A DNA stretch of 35,159 nt, from positions 1-35,159 of the forward strand of contig JBFXJF010000023.1 in the NCBI GenBank assembly GCA_050175155.1, written 5' to 3'. Position numbers and translations under genes: made by a program. The notes under the pieces are model-generated. The model was not told the DNA's origin and made no database searches. It saw only the letters and a program-made list of their open reading frames with translations. Within the stretch, counting starts at the first letter, position 1; every line of letters begins with the position of its first letter. Of this stretch, positions 1-7,366 are shown piece by piece. Source of the DNA: JBFXJF01 sp050175155. GTDB taxonomy: Bacteria > Bacillota > Bacilli > Tepidibacillales > Tepidibacillaceae.

Positions 1-53
1 TCAACTATTAATAAAGCAAGACCATTTAATGATATTCTAACTATCCATTTCAT
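1..53 (-). CDS. Phage-holin-family (YvlD-like) membrane protein, 5' fragment
   Basis: Only the first 17 codons lie in the window; the gene runs off the left edge. The start ATG is at 53-51, about 4 nt behind a GGGGGTGG Shine-Dalgarno. The translated start, MKWIVRISLNGLALLIV, is a hydrophobic first membrane segment typical of the small four-helix 'phage holin family' proteins such as B. subtilis YvlD. It follows the PspC gene on the same strand, and PspC-holin pairs (yvlC-yvlD) are a known arrangement in Bacilli. The call rests on this short start plus context; the function of chromosomal members is not established. Confidence 0.6.
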   Translation of the reverse strand, partial: MKWIVRISLNGLALLIV

Positions 54-80
54 ATTACCACCCCCATTTCAAACCCTGTT

Positions 81-272
81 TTAAAATCCATCCTCAGGCA
101 TTACGAAAATAGCTATAATATAGATTATAAGAAGCGGGAAGACTGCTGTAAATGCAGCTACTAGAACATATATCAGTCGAACTATTGTTACATCTACATT
201 AAGATATTCTGATAATCCTCCTAGTACACCCGCCAACATTTTTTGATTTCTTGACCTTCTTAATTTTCTCAA
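81..272 (-). CDS. PspC domain protein (YvlC-like)
   Basis: Short 63-residue protein made almost entirely of one PspC domain. A basic start (MRKLRRSRNQK) precedes the conserved LAGVLGGLSEYLNVDVTIVR stretch (about residues 13-32) and one long membrane segment (about 33-57). The start is TTG at 272-270, with AAGGTG about 10 nt upstream; no in-frame ATG fits as well. PspC-domain proteins belong to envelope-stress responses, and in B. subtilis yvlABCD is, as I recall, controlled by the ECF factor sigma-W. A TGAAAC motif upstream (332-337) hints at similar control. The gene lies 80 nt downstream of uvrA and 27 nt upstream of the holin-family gene. Confidence 0.85.
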   Translation of the reverse strand: MRKLRRSRNQKMLAGVLGGLSEYLNVDVTIVRLIYVLVAAFTAVFPLLIIYIIAIFVMPEDGF

Positions 273-310
273 CTAATTCACACACCTTCATTATTCTTAT
301 TATTCTATAA

Positions 311-337
311 TACTCTTTTTATGTCTAAAAGGTTTCA
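311..337 (-). promoter_or_regulatory. Possible ECF-sigma promoter before the PspC gene
   Basis: On the minus strand TGAAAC (337-332) is followed 17 nt later by AGTA (314-311). This resembles the TGAAAC-N16/17-CGTA pattern of sigma-W-type promoters, with one mismatch in the -10. Support comes from the kind of genes downstream and from an ECF sigma factor at the other end of the window. A short motif in AT-rich DNA can occur by chance. Confidence 0.3.
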
Positions 338-352
338 TAATATTAAGTCAAA

Positions 353-3205
353 TTATCGACACACTGATTCTAATCTTTTCTGATCCTTCAATATTATAGG
401 TTTCAGATATTTACCTGTATAAGATAAATCGACCTCAATTATTTGTTCTGGAGTTCCATAAGTGATTACAGTTCCTCCTCCATCCCCACCCTCAGGTCCC
501 AAATCAATTATATAATCTGATGTCTTAATTACATCTAAATTATGTTCAATAGCAAGAACTGAATCACCATTATCAACTAATTTCTGAAGAACCTCAAGGA
601 GTCTCGCAACATCATCAATATGAAGTCCGGTAGTTGGTTCATCCAATATATACAGAGTTCTACCATTACTTCTCTTATATAATTCGGAAGCCAATTTAAC
701 CCTTTGCGCCTCACCACCAGATAATGTTGTTGCAGGTTGCCCTAATCTCATATAACCCAACCCTACATCATTGATTGTCTCTAACTTTCTTTGAATGCGA
801 GGAATGTTTTTAAAAAATTCTAATGCATCTTCTACTGTTGTATCAAGAATGTCTGCAATTGACTTACCTTTATACTTGATTTCAAGTGTCTCACGGTTAT
901 ATCTTTTTCCCTTACATACCTCACACTGTACATAAACATCAGGAAGAAAATGCATCTCAATTTTAATTATTCCATCTCCCCGACAAGCTTCACATCTTCC
1001 ACCTTTAACATTAAAGCTAAATCGACCTTTTTTGTATCCTCTCATTTTCGCATCTTGTGTCTCTGAAAAAAGGTCCCTTATTATATCAAATACTCCAGTA
1101 TATGTAGCTGGATTAGATCGCGGTGTCCTCCCAATAGGAGACTGATCTATCTCTACTACTCTATCTAGGTAATTCACACCGATTATCTGTTGAAATTTCC
1201 CCGGCTTTTGTTTAGAATGATGCAATTCCTTGGCTAAAGATTTGTACAATATCTCATTAATAAGGGTACTTTTCCCCGACCCAGATACCCCTGTTATACT
1301 TGTAAAAACACCTAAAGGAATATCAACATCTATATTTTTCAAATTATTTTCTTCTGCACCTTTTATTTTTATCCAATTGCCATTTGGTTTTCTCCGTTCT
1401 AACGGTATTGGAATGTACTTCTTGCCACTGAGATATTGTCCCGTTAAAGATTTTTCGTTATTCATAATTTCCTCAGGTGTACCCATAGCTATTATTTCTC
1501 CTCCATGAATTCCTGCTCCTGGTCCAATATCTATTATATAATCTGCTGCTAACATAGTATCTTCATCATGCTCTACAACTATTAAAGTGTTACCCAAGTC
1601 ACGCATTTGCTTTAAAGTTATTAACAAACGATTATTATCCCTTTGATGCAAGCCAATGCTCGGTTCATCTAATATATAAAGAACCCCCATTAGTTTTGAT
1701 CCTATCTGCGTCGCCAGTCTAATCCTCTGGGCTTCTCCACCCGATAACGTCCCAGCCGCACGACCCAATGTTAAGTAATCTAAACCAACGTTTTTCAGAA
1801 AACCCAATCTTTGTTTAATTTCTTTTAAAACTAAATCTGAAATAGTTTTATCCTTTTCACTAAGATTTAGCTTACTAAAAAAATCATTAGCATCATTAAT
1901 TGACAATTGAGTAACATGCGCTATGTCATATCCCCCTACTTTAACAGAAAGTATTTCCCTTTTTAGACGTCTTCCTTCACATGTAGGACATTTTTTTCGA
2001 CCCATATAGTTTTCAATGTGATCCCTCACGTAATCAGATGAGGTATCTTTATATCTTCTCTCAAGGTTAGGAATAACACCTTCAAAAGCTACATTAGCTT
2101 CTCTCACATGACCAAACTCATTTTCAAAACGAAAATGTATCTTTTCACCCTTTGACCCATATAAAATTGCATTCAGTTCTTTTTCACTCAACATATTTAC
2201 TGGCTTATCATAATCAATTCCCATATGTTTGCAAATTGCTTCCAATAACTGCGGATAATAAGTTGAAGTAACTCCAGCCCACGGCTCAATCGCACCTTGT
2301 TTTAAAGATTTATTACTATCTGGAATTATCAAATCATAATCTATTTCCATTTTACTTCCCAAGCCGTCACATGAAGTACATGCGCCATAGGGACTGTTAA
2401 ATGAGAACATTCTCGGGGAGAGTTCGTCCATACTAAAACCACAGACAGGACAGGCAAGCTTTTGACTGAACAACAACTCTTCCTCTCCAATAATTTCTAC
2501 AATTACTTTACCATCAGTCATTTTTAACGCTGTTTCAAGGGAATCTGCTAGACGTGACTCAATATCAGACTTCATAACTATCCGATCAATTACCACTTCT
2601 ATTGTATGTTTCTTATTCTTCTCTAATAATATCTCATCACTAATATCTAAAACTTCACCGTTAACGCGAACTCTAACAAAACCCTTTTTCTTAATATCCT
2701 CGAGTACTTTTTGATGCTCTCCTTTTCTGCCCTCGATAACCGGGGCTAAAATTTGGAGTTTTGTTTGATCAGGGTAAGATTTAATTCTGTCGACCATCTG
2801 TTCAATTGTCTGTGAAGTTATCTCATTCCCATGAATAGGGCAGTGCGGCTTGCCTATCCTAGCATATAGTAATCTAAGATAATCGTAAATTTCAGTTATT
2901 GTTCCTACTGTTGACCGTGGATTCCTGCTTGTAGTTTTTTGGTCAATAGATATAGCAGGTGATAAACCATCAATAGAATCAACGTCCGGTTTATCCATCT
3001 GCCCCAAGAATTGTCTTGCATAAGCAGATAATGATTCAACATAGCGTCTTTGGCCTTCCGCATAGATTGTATCAAAAGCTAAAGAAGATTTACCCGACCC
3101 ACTCAAGCCTGTGAAAACAACGAATTTATCCCTGGGAATAGAAACATCTATATTCTTTAAATTGTGCACTCTAGCACCCTTAACTTCAATCTTCTCTTGT
3201 GGCAT
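353..3205 (-). CDS. uvrA: UvrABC excinuclease subunit A
   Basis: Damage-recognition ATPase of nucleotide excision repair; it loads UvrB on lesions. The protein has 950 residues, the usual length. It has two ABC modules: Walker A GLSGSGKS at residues 33-40 and a second, GVSGSGKST, near 640. There are two LSGGEAQR signatures, near 488 and 829. Two four-cysteine zinc modules are visible: CPVC/CTSC near 252-279 and CEAC/CEVC near 740-767. The start ATG follows GGAG inside the end of uvrB; only 2 nt separate the two genes, so they are co-transcribed and probably translationally coupled. SOS control is inferred from the LexA-type box before uvrB. Confidence 0.98.
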   Translation of the reverse strand: MPQEKIEVKGARVHNLKNIDVSIPRDKFVVFTGLSGSGKSSLAFDTIYAEGQRRYVESLSAYARQFLGQMDKPDVDSIDGLSPAISIDQKTTSRNPRSTVGTITEIYDYLRLLYARIGKPHCPIHGNEITSQTIEQMVDRIKSYPDQTKLQILAPVIEGRKGEHQKVLEDIKKKGFVRVRVNGEVLDISDEILLEKNKKHTIEVVIDRIVMKSDIESRLADSLETALKMTDGKVIVEIIGEEELLFSQKLACPVCGFSMDELSPRMFSFNSPYGACTSCDGLGSKMEIDYDLIIPDSNKSLKQGAIEPWAGVTSTYYPQLLEAICKHMGIDYDKPVNMLSEKELNAILYGSKGEKIHFRFENEFGHVREANVAFEGVIPNLERRYKDTSSDYVRDHIENYMGRKKCPTCEGRRLKREILSVKVGGYDIAHVTQLSINDANDFFSKLNLSEKDKTISDLVLKEIKQRLGFLKNVGLDYLTLGRAAGTLSGGEAQRIRLATQIGSKLMGVLYILDEPSIGLHQRDNNRLLITLKQMRDLGNTLIVVEHDEDTMLAADYIIDIGPGAGIHGGEIIAMGTPEEIMNNEKSLTGQYLSGKKYIPIPLERRKPNGNWIKIKGAEENNLKNIDVDIPLGVFTSITGVSGSGKSTLINEILYKSLAKELHHSKQKPGKFQQIIGVNYLDRVVEIDQSPIGRTPRSNPATYTGVFDIIRDLFSETQDAKMRGYKKGRFSFNVKGGRCEACRGDGIIKIEMHFLPDVYVQCEVCKGKRYNRETLEIKYKGKSIADILDTTVEDALEFFKNIPRIQRKLETINDVGLGYMRLGQPATTLSGGEAQRVKLASELYKRSNGRTLYILDEPTTGLHIDDVARLLEVLQKLVDNGDSVLAIEHNLDVIKTSDYIIDLGPEGGDGGGTVITYGTPEQIIEVDLSYTGKYLKPIILKDQKRLESVCR

Positions 3206-3207
3206 GA

Positions 3208-5187
3208 TTACACTCCTTCTACGCTTAGCTCAATCATAAGGTCACGAAGCTCGGCAGCTTTTTCGAAATCCAGTTCTTTTGCAGCCTTCCTCATTTCCTT
3301 CTCTAAATTTTCAATTATATTAATGCGTTCTTTTTTGCTTAATTTATTACTGCCAGTAACCTTATATAAGGACTTATGTTCAGCTACCTTTACTGCTTCT
3401 ATCACATTGCTAATTCTTTTAATAATCGTTTTTGGTTCAATTCCATTTCTCTCGTTATATGCTATTTGGATATTGCGTCGCCTATTTGTCTCGTCTATGG
3501 CTATTTTCATCGATTTTGTAACCTTATCTGCATACATAATTGCCTTACCATTAACGTTTCTAGCAGCCCTACCGATAGTTTGAATTAAAGACCTCTCAGA
3601 CCTTAGAAAACCTTCCTTATCAGCATCTAATATTGCAATCAAAGAAACTTCCGGTAAGTCAAGTCCCTCCCTAAGAAGATTTATCCCTACTAGAACATCA
3701 AATTCTCCTAGACGAAGCTCACGAATAATCTCTATTCTTTCTAATGTTTTTATATCGGAGTGAAGATATTTAACCTTTATCCCTACTTCCTTTAGATAGT
3801 TAGTTAAATCTTCGGACATTTTCTTTGTTAGTGTGGTAATTAAAACTCTTTCTTTCATTTTAACTCTTTGATTAATTTCCCCTATCAGGTTATCGATTTG
3901 ACCCTTTATTTGTCGGACTTCGATTTCGGGGTCAATTAATCCTGTAGGCCGAATAATTTGTTCGATTACCTCTGGTGCAAGCTCAAGCTCATACGGTCCG
4001 GGCGTAGCTGATATATAGAGAATCTGTTGAACATGTTTTTCAAATTCATCAAACTTCAGTGGTCTATTATCCATCGCAGAAGGTAAGCGAAACCCATGGT
4101 CTACAAGAACCTGCTTTCTAGCCTGGTCCCCATTATACATACCCCTTATTTGAGGAATCGTTACATGCGACTCATCAATTACTATTAAGAAGTCCTTAGG
4201 AAAATAATCTAGTAATGTGCTAGGAGTAGATCCTGGTGGCCTACCCTCCATATGTCTTGAATAATTTTCAATCCCAGAACAGAAACCTACTTCTGACATC
4301 ATTTCAATGTCATATCTTGTCCTCTGTTCTAACCTTTGAGCCTCTAATAATTTACCCCGACCTCTCAATTCATCTAATCTACTTCCTAGTTCCAATTCGA
4401 TATCTTTTATTGCTCTTCTTAGATTATCTTCCTTTGTAACAAAGTGTGATGCAGGAAATATGGCAATATGACTCCTGTCTCCAATAACCTCTCCAGTTAA
4501 AACATCTATTTCACGAATACGTTCAATCTCGTCTCCAAAAAACTCCACGCGCACTGCCTGTTCGCTTCTTGATGCAGGGAATATTTCTATAACATCTCCA
4601 TTTACACGAAACGTCCCTCGAACGAAATTATAATCATTTCTTTGATATTGAATATCTATCAACTTTCTTAAAACTTGATTTCTATCCCTCTCCATTCCCA
4701 CCCTTAAAGAGAGCACAAGCTCACGATACTCTTTTGGCGAACCTAACCCGTAGATGCTTGATACACTTGATACTACAATAACATCATTTCTTTCGATTAC
4801 AGAACTTGTAGCTGAATGGCGTAATTTATCAATCTCATCATTGATGCTAGAATCTTTCTCAATATATGTATCTGTATGTGGTATATAAGCTTCAGGCTGA
4901 TAATAATCATAATAACTCACAAAATACTCAACTGCGTTATTAGGAAAATAACCTTTGAATTCACTCGTCAATTGTGCCGCCAAAGTTTTATTATGAGCAA
5001 TTACTAATGTAGGTCTATTTAGCTTGGCAATAACATTAGCAATTGTAAAAGTTTTTCCCGTTCCAGTCGCCCCTAATAAGACTTGATGCTTTTTATTACT
5101 ATATATACCATTGAGCAAGGACTCTATTGCCTTTGGTTGATCACCTTGAGGTGTATATTCTGATTGAAGCTGAAAGTCCTGTTTCAT
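3208..5187 (-). CDS. uvrB: UvrABC excinuclease subunit B
   Basis: DNA helicase-like core of nucleotide excision repair; it verifies damage and recruits UvrC. The protein has 659 residues, normal length. Walker A GATGTGKT is at residues 39-46, and the damage-probing beta-hairpin follows the YYDYYQPEAYIP segment (about 92-103). A DESH Walker B lies near 340, helicase motifs including LLREGLDLPEV and QTIGRAARN near 500-545, and a C-terminal UVR motif (KEMRKAAKELDFEKAAELRD) that contacts UvrC. The ATG is preceded by AGAAGGAGT. It is first gene of uvrB-uvrA, with promoter and SOS box directly upstream. Confidence 0.98.
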   Translation of the reverse strand: MKQDFQLQSEYTPQGDQPKAIESLLNGIYSNKKHQVLLGATGTGKTFTIANVIAKLNRPTLVIAHNKTLAAQLTSEFKGYFPNNAVEYFVSYYDYYQPEAYIPHTDTYIEKDSSINDEIDKLRHSATSSVIERNDVIVVSSVSSIYGLGSPKEYRELVLSLRVGMERDRNQVLRKLIDIQYQRNDYNFVRGTFRVNGDVIEIFPASRSEQAVRVEFFGDEIERIREIDVLTGEVIGDRSHIAIFPASHFVTKEDNLRRAIKDIELELGSRLDELRGRGKLLEAQRLEQRTRYDIEMMSEVGFCSGIENYSRHMEGRPPGSTPSTLLDYFPKDFLIVIDESHVTIPQIRGMYNGDQARKQVLVDHGFRLPSAMDNRPLKFDEFEKHVQQILYISATPGPYELELAPEVIEQIIRPTGLIDPEIEVRQIKGQIDNLIGEINQRVKMKERVLITTLTKKMSEDLTNYLKEVGIKVKYLHSDIKTLERIEIIRELRLGEFDVLVGINLLREGLDLPEVSLIAILDADKEGFLRSERSLIQTIGRAARNVNGKAIMYADKVTKSMKIAIDETNRRRNIQIAYNERNGIEPKTIIKRISNVIEAVKVAEHKSLYKVTGSNKLSKKERINIIENLEKEMRKAAKELDFEKAAELRDLMIELSVEGV

Positions 5188-5245
5188 GGTTCTACTCCTT
5201 CTAATAATGCCGTCATATCTAGAAAAATTATTAACTTCCTAAAAA

Positions 5246-5275
5246 ATTATATCATAAATATGTTTTTTTGCACAA
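5246..5275 (-). promoter_or_regulatory. Sigma-A promoter of uvrB-uvrA
   Basis: On the minus strand, -35 TTGTGC (5275-5270), an 18-nt spacer and a perfect -10 TATAAT (5251-5246). The start site would be near 5239, leaving a leader of about 50 nt. The -35 touches the LexA-type palindrome at 5275-5288, as expected for a repressible SOS promoter. Confidence 0.75.
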
Positions 5276-5289
5276 GAACAAATGTTCTT
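5274..5289. promoter_or_regulatory. LexA (DinR) SOS box upstream of uvrB
   Basis: A 16-bp palindrome, AAGAACaaatGTTCTT, with the GAAC-N4-GTTC core of the Gram-positive LexA/DinR box (CGAAC-N4-GTTCG in B. subtilis; only the outer C/G pair differs). It adjoins the -35 of the uvrB promoter. Damage-inducible uvrBA expression is the inferred role; no lexA gene lies in the window. Confidence 0.8.
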
Positions 5290-5324
5290 AGAAAATTATG
5301 GTTATTATTGCTTATTTTAACTTA

Positions 5325-5363
5325 AATAAAAAAGAGACATAAGTATAAAACTTATTAGTCTCT
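5325..5363 (-). terminator. Intrinsic terminator after the 73-codon ORF
   Basis: Arms 5333-5344 and 5350-5363 pair perfectly over 12 bp apart from a 2-nt bulge (AGAGAC/GTCTCT plus ATAAGT/ACTTAT), with a 5-nt loop. On the minus strand a run of six or more T follows. It sits 28 nt after the stop of the 73-codon ORF. Confidence 0.85.
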
Positions 5364-5390
5364 CTATATAAATATACCCCATAATTAACC

Positions 5391-5612
5391 CTATACTTCT
5401 TGATTTTTTTTAGTTCTCTTTACTTCATAACAGAAAATATCTGACATGTTAAATTCAAGTAAAATTAACCTTGGATTAAAAAAATTTACTCCTACTATAT
5501 CCAGTTTAGATGATAGCTTGACCGCCTCGTATCCATCTTTAGTAAGTCTATAAAAAACAACTTCTGTTGTATATTCTTCGCTTTCATCTAGCAAGTTATT
5601 TGCTGGCCCCAA
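5391..5612 (-). CDS. Small hypothetical protein
   Basis: I do not recognise this 73-residue protein. It has no membrane segment or signal peptide. It begins MGPANNLLDESEEYTTEVV and is predicted to be largely beta-strand and soluble, with a basic tail (VKRTKKNQ). It is probably a real gene: a TTG start stands 10 nt behind AGGAGGG, an intrinsic terminator follows the stop, and an elaborate structured leader with its own promoter precedes it. No in-frame ATG near the Shine-Dalgarno competes. Its own monocistronic unit and the leader suggest that its expression is conditionally controlled, but nothing in the protein gives a function. Confidence 0.65.
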   Translation of the reverse strand: MGPANNLLDESEEYTTEVVFYRLTKDGYEAVKLSSKLDIVGVNFFNPRLILLEFNMSDIFCYEVKRTKKNQEV

Positions 5613-5665
5613 CTATCTATTTCCCTCCTAGCTTTAAAGCTGCATATAGGTAAATATTGCCGGGA

Positions 5666-5705
5666 AATTAAAAAGTGCATGTGTAGGATTATCCTACACA
5701 TGCAC
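5666..5705 (-). terminator. Strong hairpin terminator/attenuator in the leader
   Basis: A perfect 14-bp stem (arms 5675-5688 and 5692-5705) with a 3-nt loop, followed on the minus strand by TTTTTAATTT. It lies between the structured RNA and the 73-codon ORF, about 60 nt before that ORF's Shine-Dalgarno. It could end a free-standing small RNA or work as an attenuator. Confidence 0.85.
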
Positions 5706-5864
5706 AAATGTTATCTATAGTTAATTGAGAAAGTCTCAATTATAATATATAATAATAACATTGTTGCTATGGAGACTACTGTCTCTAGTGTAGGTGCTAA
5801 TCCCACCCGCATGAGCCTATAAGTGCGCCAACACTTATAGGTCATGGCAACTATTTAATTTCCC
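5666..5864 (-). ncRNA. Unassigned structured RNA (orphan leader or small RNA)
   Basis: The minus-strand transcript expected from the promoter at 5900-5872 folds almost completely. P1 is GTTGC/GCAAC (5851-5847 with 5767-5763), and it closes three arms. P2 is 15 bp with one bulged C (5846-5832 with 5825-5810; 6-nt loop). P3 is GGTG/CACC (5807-5804 with 5796-5793; 7-nt loop). P4 is GAGAC/GTCTC (5785-5781 with 5776-5772; 4-nt loop AGTA). A second domain follows: an 8-bp stem (5762-5755 with 5714-5707) around a 9-bp hairpin (5742-5734 with 5730-5722). It ends in the 14-bp terminator. I could not match it to T-box, S-box, purine, lysine, FMN, TPP, cobalamin, c-di-GMP, M-box, fluoride or SRP patterns known to me. 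No gene fills 5613-5958, a 346-nt gap. Confidence 0.6.
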
Positions 5865-5871
5865 AATATAA

Positions 5872-5900
5872 ATTATAACCACTTAATTGTTCTGGCGCAA
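5872..5900 (-). promoter_or_regulatory. Sigma-A promoter of the structured RNA
   Basis: On the minus strand, -35 TTGCGC (5900-5895), exactly 17 nt, then a perfect -10 TATAAT (5877-5872). Transcription should begin near 5864, at GGGAAATT, 13 nt before the first paired base of the structured RNA. Confidence 0.75.
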
Positions 5901-5958
5901 CAGTTTCAAACAAAGTTCATAATTAGCACTTTTTAGCATATTATAATTTGCTAGTATT

Positions 5959-7215
5959 CTATGCTCCTCGGTAAATTTTTTTCACTTTCTGCATCGTAAG
6001 TTGAACTAAATTTATATTGTTAACCCTAATATAATACTGTGCATCCTCATCGGGTGCTAAAATTATACCTAATTGATGATGTTCACCAGAATAAATTGAA
6101 TGATTCGTTAATTTTATTTCTCCATTTAAATTTATTATTTCTAATTTAACGAAAGTAGACTGCTGCTGCAGAGCATAATATAACTCCTCTTTGCTATTTA
6201 CTTGAATACCATTAATTTTAAGAATTACTTCTCCAGCTTTTATCCCCATCCTTGAAGCTATGCTTCCAGGTAATACAGAAAATACCATTAATCCTTCACT
6301 GGGGTGAACATATTTTAAAGGCAAATTCTTCTCTTTACGTTTACCAATAAAGTGAATTGCCTCATGCGCAAAACCAGCAAATAATGCGGCAAAAACTTGA
6401 TAATCAACATACACCTCAACAACAAATGCCATTGCTAATAAAATCAAACTATAAATAAGTAAGTAATTTGAAGCATTCCTGCTTTTTTTATACGGAGAAT
6501 AGACAGAAGTAATATCATTGTAACCAATTATTGCAGGTATTGGAATTATAGATATTCCCATTCCTCCACCTATTAATGGCCACCAAGACCAAGATATATT
6601 GATTCCATCAGTCTCACCAGTAGCTACAACTAAAAATAAAGGTAACAGCCAATAAGATTGAATATGAAAAGCCCCTGCAAGCTTCCCTCTTTTTGTTTCG
6701 ATAAACATTGGGGTTGCCTGTTTTGAAGCCTGTACCCTAATTAGAATCGCCTCTATTAAGTGCAGAAGAGCAACTATAGCGATTAATGAAGGTATGTGTA
6801 TGCTAATAATTAAATCTAATATCAGATTTGTACTTGTAATATTTATAAGTTGTAATATCCCTGCTACTACCCCTAATAATCCTGTTGCGTAGGATAGACA
6901 TAGAAAACGAATATTAAAAAGAATTAAAAACAAAGAAATTCCCCAAACCAACCACATTTCTTCGGGGTGAATTACGATACCTAGAGTAATAATAAAAACT
7001 GAAGCTACTACCCCAGCTAATATTCCGATACCAAGAGAGGTAATAACCTCATACGTCAAATAGTGAATTCGAGAATTGAAAAGTTTTCTTTCCAAAACAA
7101 TTTGTCGTCTATATAACAATATTAATATAATAATTCCCACATATAACATCGGATGTAAAAATAAATTAGGAATCTGAAATAGAATTTCTTTTAATATATC
7201 AATAAATATACTCAT
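5959..7215 (-). CDS. minJ: MinJ-like polytopic membrane protein with C-terminal PDZ domain
   Basis: A 418-residue integral membrane protein. About seven or eight hydrophobic segments fill residues 15-285, followed by a cytoplasmic tail with a PDZ domain (about 310-385; PSEGLMVFSVLPGSIASRMG, IKAGEVILKINGIQV). B. subtilis MinJ (YvjD) has the same plan and similar length; it links DivIVA to MinCD at poles and septa. It lies next to a ctpB-like gene and near ftsEX, as in Bacillus, which supports orthology. The ATG is the first possible start, because an in-frame TAG precedes it directly; the nearest Shine-Dalgarno, AAAGGTGG, is rather far (14 nt). Family membership is good; the division role is inferred from synteny. 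Confidence 0.65.
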   Translation of the reverse strand: MSIFIDILKEILFQIPNLFLHPMLYVGIIILILLYRRQIVLERKLFNSRIHYLTYEVITSLGIGILAGVVASVFIITLGIVIHPEEMWLVWGISLFLILFNIRFLCLSYATGLLGVVAGILQLINITSTNLILDLIISIHIPSLIAIVALLHLIEAILIRVQASKQATPMFIETKRGKLAGAFHIQSYWLLPLFLVVATGETDGINISWSWWPLIGGGMGISIIPIPAIIGYNDITSVYSPYKKSRNASNYLLIYSLILLAMAFVVEVYVDYQVFAALFAGFAHEAIHFIGKRKEKNLPLKYVHPSEGLMVFSVLPGSIASRMGIKAGEVILKINGIQVNSKEELYYALQQQSTFVKLEIINLNGEIKLTNHSIYSGEHHQLGIILAPDEDAQYYIRVNNINLVQLTMQKVKKIYRGA

Positions 7216-7268
7216 CTATATACAATTCGCCACCTTTACAACTGGAGATACCTTTTGGGCTAATATAA

Positions 7269-7337
7269 AATAACACTTGCTAAAAAGGATGCCTAGTAAT
7301 TAAATTACTAAAATAATCCTAATTTGCTAGTGTTATT
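7269..7337 (-). repeat. Large imperfect hairpin between ctpB and minJ genes
   Basis: Nested complementary arms: AATAACACT (7269-7277) with AGTGTTATT (7329-7337), AGGAT (7286-7290) with ATCCT (7316-7320), and TAGTAAT (7294-7300) with ATTACTA (7304-7310) around a 3-nt loop. On the minus strand the outer arm runs into TTTTATATT, so it may act as a weak terminator or processing site between the two genes. A fragment of the arm, CTTTTTAGCA, recurs downstream of minJ (5930-5939), so a mobile-element remnant is also possible. Confidence 0.6.
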
Positions 7338-7366
7338 AATTCGCTAAATACTAGTGATTATCCTGC

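Noticed and set aside
3164..3583. A 139-codon plus-strand open frame across the uvrA-uvrB junction
   Set aside because: It is antisense to two certain genes, has no Shine-Dalgarno and its composition is that of a shadow frame.
5725..5753. Plus-strand promoter TTGAGA-N17-TATAAT reading through the structured region
   Set aside because: The -35 is part of the 9-bp hairpin of the minus-strand RNA, no plus-strand gene or terminator follows, and AT-rich DNA gives such matches easily. It is not excluded.
5763..5851. tRNA-like cloverleaf
   Set aside because: Arm lengths, a 15-bp first arm, and absence of TTC and CCA-end patterns do not fit a tRNA or tmRNA.
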